A stretch of 13,542 nt of DNA from assembly GCA_900544465.1 (NCBI GenBank), contig UQVT01000040.1, positions 1 through 13,542 on the forward strand, read 5' to 3'. The notes below the pieces were generated by a model that worked only from the letters and a program-made list of their open reading frames with translations, was not told where the DNA came from and did no database searches. Shown piece after piece: positions 1 through 6,507 of this stretch (position 1 is its first letter; every line of letters starts with the position of its first letter). The position numbers were made by a program, and so were the translations under genes. Source of the stretch: an uncultured Collinsella sp. GTDB taxonomy: Bacteria > Actinomycetota > Coriobacteriia > Coriobacteriales > Coriobacteriaceae.

Positions 1-55
1 AGGTCAGCGCCCTTTCGTTTCACGTCACCTTGTCTCAAATGCGACCCGCTCGCTG
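1..55 (+). repeat. 3' part of a stem-loop repeat (copy A, cut by window edge)
   Basis: This stretch matches 3303-3357 with one difference in 55 bases: A at 44 where the other copy has G at 3346. It holds the 3' half of the inner hairpin, the conserved core strand TTTCACGTCACCTTG, and the 3' strand of the outer stem. Its 5' half lies outside the window. The single difference falls inside the outer stem, so the missing partner strand would show whether pairing is kept. It belongs to the same subtype as the copy at 3212-3357. Confidence 0.85.
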
Positions 56-257
56 TCGTTGCCAAAACATCGGCGTTGCCGTGGTTGTCGCTGTAGTCAT
101 TGGGTAGTCATTGGACGTTCTTAAATGACTAGTCAAAGGGGACACTCTTACGGCACTTGGCACTTGGGGACGTTCCTTTTGTGCCGGCACCTGGGGACAG
201 TCCTTATGTCAAGAGATCGGTGCAAGAGGGATAGGTTGCCTTGCGTCGATCTAAATA
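56..257. repeat. Non-coding stretch with short GGGGAC-type repeats
   Basis: No convincing gene is present. Visible structure: a perfect tandem 11-mer, GTAGTCATTGG twice at 93-114; GGCACTT twice at 152-165; the palindrome GTGCCGGCAC at 181-190; and two related units, CTTGGGGACGTTCCTT near 165-180 and CCTGGGGACAGTCCTT near 190-205, either side of that palindrome. From memory, units of the GGGGACnnTCC type are scattered in many bacterial genomes and often lie near REP-associated Y1 (HUH) transposases. No such transposase is in this window, so that link is inference. Confidence 0.5.
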
Positions 258-323
258 AGTTGCGGTGAGATAGTTCTTGAATTGGCCTTTTTGGGGCTAA
301 ACAGAAACTTTCTCACCGCAACT
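258..323. repeat. Palindromic repeat of the AGTTGCGGTG family, copy 1
   Basis: The ends are AGTTGCGGTGAGA and TCTCACCGCAACT, a 13-bp perfect stem that continues imperfectly inward, followed by an inner TTGGCC/GGCTAA stem containing one G-T pair. It shares its termini and length with the copies at 6441-6507 and 10148-10214, but its middle differs and is still largely paired. It lies 27 bases beyond the stop of the minus-strand coiled-coil gene, so it would form a 3' hairpin in that transcript. A clear T tract is missing, so terminator function is uncertain. Confidence 0.75.
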
Positions 324-350
324 GAGTTGAGGCGTTTTTTGGCAGCTGGT

Positions 351-2120
351 TTACTTGCTCGCGAACAGCCAGATCAGGATGATTGCCAGAATCACGGCGA
401 CGATGCAGACGATGGCGCCAGTGAATTTGATGCGTGAGTCGCGGGTACGCTCGCGCACCGCGTCCTCGGTGGCCTCGAGCTGGGCGACTTCTTGCTCGGT
501 CTCGGCGTGTTCGGCTTTGTCTCGGGCCAAGGATCCTGCAAGCGACTCAGTGATCTCTGGGTGGTCGTGTACTTCGGTCGCCTGTTCGATGATCGACTGC
601 GCATGTGCGGCATCTGCTTGGGCGTTGGCGATGCTCTGCTCTTGGTCGCGGCGTGCCTTGTCCTCGGCGGCGATCTTCTCGCGCAGTTCGCGCTGGCGCG
701 TTGCGGCGGCGGTTTTTGCAGTCTGCAGCTCGTCGCGCGCGGCATCGGCCTCTGCCGTCACGGCTTGGTGCGCGCGTTTGGCTTCGGCAATGGGGGCCTG
801 CGCCTGTTCGACGGCCTGCTCGGCTGCGGCAAGCGAGTGCTCAAGGTCGGCGGTGATACGCGGGACATCTTCTTCGGCTTTACGCAGGGCATCTGCCGTG
901 TCGGAGATCTGCATCGAGAGCTCGCTGGTGCGCACCGTATAGTTGGCGGGATTTGCCGAGGGATTGCGTTGCAGCTCGGCATACTCATGACGCAGTGTCT
1001 CGAGCTGGGCGCGCGTGGCGTCGACGGTTTGTTGTGCGGCGGCAATGCCGGCGTCTCGCTCGGCCTGTACCTTGTCGCGGATGCGCTTGGAATCCTCAAG
1101 ACGGCGAACGAGGCGGTTGCCGGTCTCGCGCGAGCTCGTCTCGCGGGCCTCCACGGCATCGAGCGCGGCCTTCAGGCGGAGCTCGGTCGCGTCATCCTCT
1201 GTTTTCATTTGTTCGAGCTGACCCTTGAGCTCTGCTACTTTGGAAGCATGGACATCGCGATCGATTTCGGCTGCCGCAGCGGTCTTTTGCGCTGTGGCGA
1301 TCGCCTGACGCTGGTCGGCGACGATCTGCTCGTAGCGGCCTGCGATATCCTGGCGCGTCTCGAGTTCCTCGGCCTGATCGGCAATGCGCTGCTCAAGTTC
1401 GGCCAGGTGGGCGCGGGCATCGGCAAGTGCCTTTTTCGCGGCGTTCATCTCGCGCATGGCCGAGGCGCCCTGGGCGATAAAGGTGCCCACGGCGTTCGCA
1501 GTGTTCGAGACAGCGGTCCCCAGATCGCGGCTCGCGGCGGGGGAATGCGGGGCGGTCGGGCGAGCGGTGTCGGCAGCGTCCGCATCGGCAGCCTGCGGCG
1601 CGGCGATATTGCCGGTACCGCCCTCGACCACAGAAAAGCCTGCTGCGTGCGGATCGACCGCATCGGCGCCAATCGTGGGGTGCTCGAGCTGCAGAAACGA
1701 GGGCATGGTGCTGCCCTGGTCGGCAACCGGAGTCTCGCCGGGCACAAAGGTTGAGGCCGCCACGGCGGCCTCCTCTTCTTCGGCATCAATATCGGCATCG
1801 GCCACGGCGTCTTTCATCGCTTTGACAGCATCCATCATGGAGTCCATGACGGCATCGAGCTCTTCTTCCGAAGAGACCTCGATGGGGCCCGCTGCTTGCG
1901 GGACGTCGTCCTGTACAGGGGCGTCGTCCTGAGCGGGCGCATCGTCGTTTTGCTCATCGGCGTTTTCTGCGGCAGGGGTTTCCGCCGTAGCGCTTTCGTC
2001 CAAGATGGGGTCGTCGATGTCGATACCATCGCAGGTTACAACGTCAGTATCTGCGATGACGTCTGCGGAATCATCAATATGCTGTTGAGTCTGGGGGTCC
2101 AGCTCGTCTGTCCTAGGCAT
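351..2120 (-). CDS. Coiled-coil protein with C-terminal membrane anchor (unknown function)
   Basis: I do not recognise a named family. The 589-residue product starts with an acidic, low-complexity half rich in D, E, A and P, including a run of QDDxP-like repeats near residues 63-75. A long Ala/Glu/Gln-rich heptad-like region from about 220 to 560 is probably coiled coil. One hydrophobic segment at about 567-586 follows basic residues (RTRDSRIK) and leaves only a short ASK tail. That predicts a tail-anchored protein with its bulk in the cytoplasm. There is no signal peptide or enzyme motif. I chose ATG 2120 because AGGAG lies just upstream; a longer TTG-start form from 2225 lacks a good ribosome site. 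A role in envelope organisation or scaffolding is only a guess. Confidence 0.8.
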   Translation of the reverse strand: MPRTDELDPQTQQHIDDSADVIADTDVVTCDGIDIDDPILDESATAETPAAENADEQNDDAPAQDDAPVQDDVPQAAGPIEVSSEEELDAVMDSMMDAVKAMKDAVADADIDAEEEEAAVAASTFVPGETPVADQGSTMPSFLQLEHPTIGADAVDPHAAGFSVVEGGTGNIAAPQAADADAADTARPTAPHSPAASRDLGTAVSNTANAVGTFIAQGASAMREMNAAKKALADARAHLAELEQRIADQAEELETRQDIAGRYEQIVADQRQAIATAQKTAAAAEIDRDVHASKVAELKGQLEQMKTEDDATELRLKAALDAVEARETSSRETGNRLVRRLEDSKRIRDKVQAERDAGIAAAQQTVDATRAQLETLRHEYAELQRNPSANPANYTVRTSELSMQISDTADALRKAEEDVPRITADLEHSLAAAEQAVEQAQAPIAEAKRAHQAVTAEADAARDELQTAKTAAATRQRELREKIAAEDKARRDQEQSIANAQADAAHAQSIIEQATEVHDHPEITESLAGSLARDKAEHAETEQEVAQLEATEDAVRERTRDSRIKFTGAIVCIVAVILAIILIWLFASK

Positions 2121-2408
2121 GTGCTCCTCATCGTTGTTTGTCACCCTATGATAAAGTTTCGCGCCGACATCCCACGCGCCGCAGCAAAGTTTCAAAACGT
2201 GTTCGATGGCTCGATTTGATAACAATAACTCGGTCGTTTTATCCAGTTTGTACTTGACAATCCCTTCGCCGAACGACGTGGTGCCGTTCGCCTACCGCGG
2301 TCTTTTATTTTCGCTTGAACACGCTAAAGTTGCATCTCAGCTTTTGGCGCGTGAAGTTGGATACGCGCAGTCGGCGGGCGTGCCCGTCGCGATTTGAAAG
2401 GACTTTGT
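2121..2408. other. Divergent intergenic region between coiled-coil and SDR genes
   Basis: This region should hold promoters for both divergent genes. On the plus strand TTGACA occurs at 2254-2259, but no good -10 hexamer sits 16-18 bases downstream. TAAAGT at 2325-2330 is a weak -10 candidate. On the minus strand GAAACTTT occurs twice, near 2155 and 2190, the nearer one within CTTTATCAT. A 6-bp inverted repeat CGAACG/CGTTCG lies at 2270-2290. A 63-codon plus-strand frame at 2206-2397 has no ribosome site and no recognisable product, so I do not call it. Confidence 0.4.
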
Positions 2409-3209
2409 ATGGGACTTTTCACTGGTAAGACCGTGATCGTCACCGGCGGCGGCAAGGCCACGCTTAAGGACGGCTCCGCTGGTTCCATCGGCTACGGCAT
2501 CGATATCGCATTTGCCAAGGAGGGCGCGAACCTCGTCATCACCGGCCGCAACGTCGCCAAGCTCGAAGCTGCCAAGGAATCCCTCGAGGCCGAGTACGGC
2601 GTCAAGGTTCTGCCTGTTCAGGCCGATGTCTCGGCTGGCCAGGACAACGAGGCCGTCGTCCAGAACGTCATCGACAAGGCCATTGAGGAGTTCGGCCGCA
2701 TCGACGCCGTCGTCAACAATGCTCAGGCCAGCGCCTCGGGCGTGACCATCGCCGATCACACCATGGACCAGTTTAACCTGGCCATTTACTCCGGTCTGTA
2801 TGCTACCTATCTGTACATGCAGAAGGCCTATCCGCACCTGAAGGAGACTAAGGGCTCCGTGGTCAACTTTGCCTCGGGCGCCGGCCTGTTTGGCAACTAT
2901 GGCCAGTGCAGCTATGCTGCCGCCAAGGAGGGCATCCGCGGCCTGACCCGCGTTGCCGCCAACGAGTGGGGCAAGGACGGCATCAACGTCAATATCGTTT
3001 GCCCGCTTGCTTGGACCGCTGCGCTCGAGAACTTCCAAGATGCCTATCCCGAGGCGTTCAAGGCCAACGTCCACATGCCGCCGGCGGGTCACTACGGCGA
3101 CGTCGAGAAGGAAATCGGCCGCGTTGTCGTTCAGCTCTGCGGTCCCGACTTTAAGTACATGAACGGCGAGACCGTCACCCTCGAGGGTGGCATGGGCCAG
3201 CGTCCTTAG
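2409..3209 (+). CDS. SDR oxidoreductase, probable 12-alpha-hydroxysteroid dehydrogenase
   Basis: A classical short-chain dehydrogenase of 266 residues. The Rossmann glycine motif is stretched: TGGGK at 12-16, then an insert, then GSIGYG at 25-30. TGRN at 45-48 places Arg47 after the second strand, which favours NADP(H). NNAQAS begins at 103. The catalytic residues are Ser156 (NFASGAG), Tyr169 and Lys173 (YAAAK). Ile126 appears to occupy the usual tetrad Asn position. The stretched glycine motif, NNAQASASG, SGAGLFGNYGQCSYAAAKEG and the ending EGGMGQRP match my memory of 12-alpha-HSDHs from clostridia and Eggerthella, which interconvert 12-alpha-hydroxy and 12-oxo bile acids. Substrate is inferred from resemblance. 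Start ATG 2409 has AAAGGA six bases upstream. The gene stands alone and ends in a stem-loop repeat. Confidence 0.85.
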   Translation: MGLFTGKTVIVTGGGKATLKDGSAGSIGYGIDIAFAKEGANLVITGRNVAKLEAAKESLEAEYGVKVLPVQADVSAGQDNEAVVQNVIDKAIEEFGRIDAVVNNAQASASGVTIADHTMDQFNLAIYSGLYATYLYMQKAYPHLKETKGSVVNFASGAGLFGNYGQCSYAAAKEGIRGLTRVAANEWGKDGINVNIVCPLAWTAALENFQDAYPEAFKANVHMPPAGHYGDVEKEIGRVVVQLCGPDFKYMNGETVTLEGGMGQRP

Positions 3210-3211
3210 GG

Positions 3212-3239
3212 GTTACGCGGTTTTACCAAACCGCGTAAC
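3212..3239 (+). terminator. 12-bp perfect hairpin two bases after the SDR stop
   Basis: GTTACGCGGTTT (3212-3223) pairs perfectly with AAACCGCGTAAC (3228-3239) around the tetraloop TACC. The same hairpin recurs at 13400-13427 right after the dipeptidase stop, identical in sequence. No T tract follows, so it is not a textbook intrinsic terminator. It may act as a 3'-end or mRNA-stabilising hairpin and is best seen as the leading part of the larger stem-loop repeat. Confidence 0.55.
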
Positions 3240-3357
3240 GGCTCGACGCTGCGCGGGCCGCATTTGGACAATCTGACGTTCAACTTCAAGGGCGCGACCA
3301 GAAGGTCAGCGCCCTTTCGTTTCACGTCACCTTGTCTCAAATGCGGCCCGCTCGCTG
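3212..3357 (+). repeat. Complete stem-loop repeat (copy B) with nested paired arms
   Basis: After the leading hairpin and a GCTCGACGCTGC linker comes an outer stem: 3253-3266 pairs perfectly with 3338-3351 (14 bp). Inside it is a conserved core: CAA (3269-3271) with TTG (3332-3334), TGACGT (3274-3279) with ACGTCA (3324-3329), and AA (3282-3283) with TT (3320-3321), separated by symmetric two-by-two mismatches. Innermost is a hairpin pairing AAGGGCGC (3288-3295) with GCGCCCTT (3309-3316), then GACC/GGTC with loop AGAA. The copy at 13400 keeps the core sequence but has unrelated outer and inner stems. No reading frame fits this stretch. Confidence 0.85.
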
Positions 3358-3549
3358 ACTTATGCTCAACCTGCGGCGCCATTTTGCTTGAAGGCACCTT
3401 GCTCGATCTGGCGGGTTTTCGCCGTCGGAAATGATCCGTTGGGGACGGAGGAAAACGGATCATTTTTATCCTGGTGCATTGGTGCAGGGGGGGGGCAGGT
3501 TTCCTTTGCACTAGTTTCTGTCGAGTCGGTGCTTCTTGCGGGTTGCCCG
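3358..3549. other. Intergenic region upstream of tgt
   Basis: No gene is visible. It contains a T-tailed hairpin at 3429-3467 (listed separately), a GGTGCATT/GGTGCA direct repeat near 3473-3487 and a run of nine G at 3487-3495, then the tgt promoter. The G run lies about 55 bases upstream of the -10 element. Confidence 0.5.
3429..3467 (+). terminator. Hairpin with T tail, terminator-like repeat unit
   Basis: AAATGATCCGTT (3429-3440) pairs perfectly with AACGGATCATTT (3454-3465), a 12-bp stem closing a loop that contains GGGGACGGAGG. The right arm runs into TTTTT (3463-3467). Both strands carry an A/T tract at the stem base, so it could end transcripts in either direction. It lies 220 bases past the SDR stop. 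From memory, units of this kind (ATGATCCGTT with GGGGAC) recur in coriobacterial genomes, so it may also be a dispersed repeat. Confidence 0.6.
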
Positions 3550-3583
3550 TATAATGGTTTGCGTATGAACCGCAACCAAGGAG
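3550..3583 (+). promoter_or_regulatory. Probable tgt promoter -10 and ribosome binding site
   Basis: TATAAT at 3550-3555 is a perfect -10 hexamer. No consensus -35 is seen 16-18 bases upstream. Transcription would start near 3562, giving a leader of about 31 bases. The ribosome site AAGGAG at 3578-3583 lies nine bases before ATG 3593. The leader is too short for a preQ1-type riboswitch. Confidence 0.6.
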
Positions 3584-3592
3584 TTCCAGTTT

Positions 3593-4732
<1,140 letters not shown>

Positions 4733-4945
4733 GGGCGACAGACACGCTTGCAGAGCGTGGGCAATGGCAAAGGCTGAGCGGCAACCGCTCGTCACATTTG
4801 CTGACACCGGCTGCGCGACCGCTGACCGATAGCTTGCAAGCACTTGATGCATCGTGGGTACCATACCGAATAGTTGATGTTCGGGCGGGTGTTTGGCGCA
4901 TGGCGTCGACCCCGCCCGCTTTTCTTTTTCTCGATAGGAGTACCC
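4733..4945 (+). promoter_or_regulatory. Leader region upstream of the LOG gene
   Basis: No gene is visible. A small hairpin, GAGCGG-CAA-CCGCTC, lies at 4776-4790. TTGATG at 4844-4849 could be a -35, with GAATAG at 4868-4873 as a weak -10 eighteen bases on. That would start transcription almost exactly at the GC-rich hairpin at 4882-4930. The ribosome site AGGAG (4936-4940) sits five bases before ATG 4946. Confidence 0.4.
4882..4930 (+). terminator. GC-rich hairpin with T-rich tail just before the LOG start
   Basis: CGGGCGGG (4882-4889) pairs perfectly with CCCGCCCG (4911-4918) across a 21-base loop, followed by CTTTTCTTTTTC (4919-4930). This has the form of an intrinsic terminator. It ends only 15 bases before the LOG start codon, about 150 bases after tgt. 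It could end tgt transcription, or act as an attenuator if LOG is read from a promoter upstream of it. Confidence 0.65.
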
Positions 4946-5704
4946 ATGATTAAGAATGAGAACGTCGAGGGCGAGCCTGCCTACGACGAGACGTACCGCC
5001 GCGGCCCCGTGGTCATGCGCGGCCCCATGATTCCTAAGGACAACACCTACGCCAACCTGCTGGCGCCCGAGGAGTCGACCGACTGGTTGCATGCCGATCC
5101 GTGGCGCGTGCTGCGCATTCAGGCCGAGTTTGTCGATGGCTTCGGCGCGCTTGCCGAGCTTGGTCCTGCGGTGACCATCTTCGGTAGCGCCCGCACGCCC
5201 AAGACCGATCCGCTTTACAAGGCGGCGCGCACCGTCGGGCGCAAAATCGCCCAGCGCGGCGTGGCGGTTATCACCGGCGGCGGTCCCGGCATCATGGAGG
5301 CGGCCAACAGGGGAGCGGCGAGTGTCAACGGCAAGTCAGTTGGCCTGGGCATTGAATTGCCGCACGAGCAGGGGCTCAATAAATACGTGAACCTCGGCAT
5401 GGACTTCCGTTACTTCTTTGTGCGCAAGACCATGTTCGTCAAATACAGCTCGGGTGCCATCGTGTTTCCCGGAGGTTTTGGTACGCTCGACGAAATGTTT
5501 GAGGTGCTCACGCTGGTGCAGACACACAAGGTCAAGCGCATGCCGCTCGTTTTGGTGGGAACCGAGTACTGGCAGGGCCTGTTCGACTGGCTCAACGGCC
5601 CGGTGATGGACGCCGGTATGATCAGCCCGCTCGATCCCGAGCTCGTGCATATCACCGACGACCTCAACGAAGCCGTCGACATCGCCCTGAGCGGGCTGAT
5701 GTAG
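4946..5704 (+). CDS. LOG-family nucleotide 5'-monophosphate phosphoribohydrolase
   Basis: Members of the LOG (Lonely Guy, TIGR00730-type) family split nucleoside 5'-monophosphates into base and ribose 5-phosphate. In plants and some bacteria this frees active cytokinins; in most bacteria it is thought to be nucleotide turnover. The 252-residue product has both signature motifs: GGGPGIMEAAN at 111-121 and PGGFGTLDE at 175-183. Arg160 and Glu183 are the expected catalytic pair. The first 70 residues are an N-terminal extension. Start ATG 4946 has AGGAG five bases upstream; an in-frame extension to 4874 would run through the upstream hairpin and is rejected. Its last 130 bp are duplicated at 9930-10059, and no terminator follows its stop, so transcripts may run into the toxin-antitoxin genes. 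Confidence 0.9.
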   Translation: MIKNENVEGEPAYDETYRRGPVVMRGPMIPKDNTYANLLAPEESTDWLHADPWRVLRIQAEFVDGFGALAELGPAVTIFGSARTPKTDPLYKAARTVGRKIAQRGVAVITGGGPGIMEAANRGAASVNGKSVGLGIELPHEQGLNKYVNLGMDFRYFFVRKTMFVKYSSGAIVFPGGFGTLDEMFEVLTLVQTHKVKRMPLVLVGTEYWQGLFDWLNGPVMDAGMISPLDPELVHITDDLNEAVDIALSGLM

Positions 5705-5736
5705 GGCGCTGTGACTGTTGTTATAGTAATGTGAAC

Positions 5737-5791
5737 GGCATACTGATGCTATTTAACATCAGTATGCCATCAAAACGGGGTATACTGATGC
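5737..5791 (+). promoter_or_regulatory. Operator and probable promoter of the toxin-antitoxin operon
   Basis: A perfect 12-bp inverted repeat, GGCATACTGATG (5737-5748) and CATCAGTATGCC (5757-5768), is followed by a third half-site ATACTGATG at 5782-5790. The third half-site overlaps TATACT (5781-5786), a good -10 candidate. No clear -35 is seen. The layout fits autoregulation by a ribbon-helix-helix antitoxin alone or with its toxin, as known for DinJ and RelB families. Confidence 0.8.
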
Positions 5792-5816
5792 AAAAGACGA
5801 GGCGAGGAGGTCGCGT

Positions 5817-6116
5817 ATGTCTACTGCAACGGTTAAGCCTACGACGGTTCGCATCGAAGAGGGGCTCAAGGAACAGGCGACTGAGTTCTTGGATTCGGTC
5901 GGCCTCAGCCTCAATTCCTATCTCAATCTTGCCGTTCGGCAGCTTGTAAATCAGCGAAAGATTCCTTTTGAGATTGTAGGAAGGGCGGAGGTGCCCAACG
6001 AGGCGACGAGGCGTGCCATGGTGATCGCCGAGGCTCATGAGTTGGGGATTTTGCCGGACGATAGCCCGTCATTCAACAACGCTGATGAGCTTATGTCATT
6101 CCTCGATGAGGAATAG
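5817..6116 (+). CDS. RelB/DinJ-family antitoxin
   Basis: A 99-residue protein with an N-terminal ribbon-helix-helix DNA-binding fold: strand TTVRI at 9-13, then helices at about 15-28 and 32-46, ending in a VNQRKIPFE segment typical of DinJ-like antitoxins. The acidic C-terminal half (residues 55-99, ending ELMSFLDEE) would wrap and block the toxin. It should also repress its own promoter through the repeats at 5737-5791. Start ATG 5817 follows GAGGAGG by six bases. The stop is two bases before the toxin start, giving translationally coupled, antitoxin-first order. Its GC content looks lower than that of tgt and LOG, consistent with acquired DNA. Confidence 0.9.
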   Translation: MSTATVKPTTVRIEEGLKEQATEFLDSVGLSLNSYLNLAVRQLVNQRKIPFEIVGRAEVPNEATRRAMVIAEAHELGILPDDSPSFNNADELMSFLDEE

Positions 6117-6118
6117 CG

Positions 6119-6427
6119 ATGTTCGAGATTAAAGTCGAGGCTCAATTTAGGGCGGACTACAAACGAACGATGCGCATGCATCCGCAGCTAAAGAGTGAGT
6201 TTAAGGCGGCAGTCGCAGAGCTTGCAGCTCACGGCTCGCTTCCCGCGGAATATGGCGCCCATGAGCTTTCAAACCCGGGCGGAAACTACAACGGCCACAT
6301 CGATTTCCACCTATCCGATGGCTTGGTCGACGTGGTCGTTCTCTACTTACCGCATAAGACTAATCCTGTGATCCGGCTGGTCAGAATGGGCTCGCATGAG
6401 GAGCTGTTCCAGGGCCCGCAGGGCTGA
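6119..6427 (+). CDS. YafQ-type RelE-superfamily mRNA interferase toxin
   Basis: YafQ toxins cut mRNA on the ribosome and stop translation until neutralised by DinJ. The 102-residue product has the family layout: a helical N-terminal half and a C-terminal sheet carrying histidines. His48 (AHEL), His64 with Asp71 (FHLSDGLVD), His93 (GSHEELF) and Phe97 line up with the catalytic His50, His63, Asp67, His87 and Phe91 of E. coli YafQ, with a short insertion between His64 and Asp71. The active site therefore looks intact. The ribosome site GAGGAA lies inside the end of the antitoxin gene. A palindromic repeat begins 14 bases after the stop and could end the transcript. Confidence 0.9.
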   Translation: MFEIKVEAQFRADYKRTMRMHPQLKSEFKAAVAELAAHGSLPAEYGAHELSNPGGNYNGHIDFHLSDGLVDVVVLYLPHKTNPVIRLVRMGSHEELFQGPQG

Positions 6428-6440
6428 TTGCCGATTTCTA

Positions 6441-6507
6441 AGTTGCGGTGGAATAGGGATTGATTGACGGCTAATAAGTCAAAAACAGTCCCTATTTCAC
6501 CGCAACT
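6441..6507. repeat. Palindromic repeat of the AGTTGCGGTG family, copy 2
   Basis: The 67-bp unit lies between the convergent toxin and primase-helicase genes. AGTTGCGGTGGAATAGGG pairs with CCCTATTTCACCGCAACT apart from one G-T pair, and an inner TGAC/GTCA stem replaces the TGGC/GCCA stem of copy 3. It overlaps the 3' end of the helicase gene, whose last residues and stop codon (6492-6494) lie in its right arm. It may act as a shared 3' hairpin. Confidence 0.85.

Noticed and set aside
258..323. Three similar palindromes considered as parts of a CRISPR array
   Set aside because: The copies are kilobases apart with no regular spacers and no cas genes. They are dispersed palindromes.
492..1754. 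Long plus-strand open frame (420 codons) opposite the coiled-coil gene
   Set aside because: It is the antisense of a biased, Ala/Glu-rich coding region. Its product is Gly/Leu/Arg-rich with no domain, and it has no ribosome site or context.
2206..2397. Possible 63-residue plus-strand peptide before the SDR gene
   Set aside because: It has no ribosome site, no similarity that I recognise, and fills a region better explained as a divergent promoter.
4733..4945. tRNA gene or riboswitch between tgt and LOG
   Set aside because: I found no cloverleaf, T-loop or known riboswitch core; only a small hairpin and the terminator-shaped stem are present.
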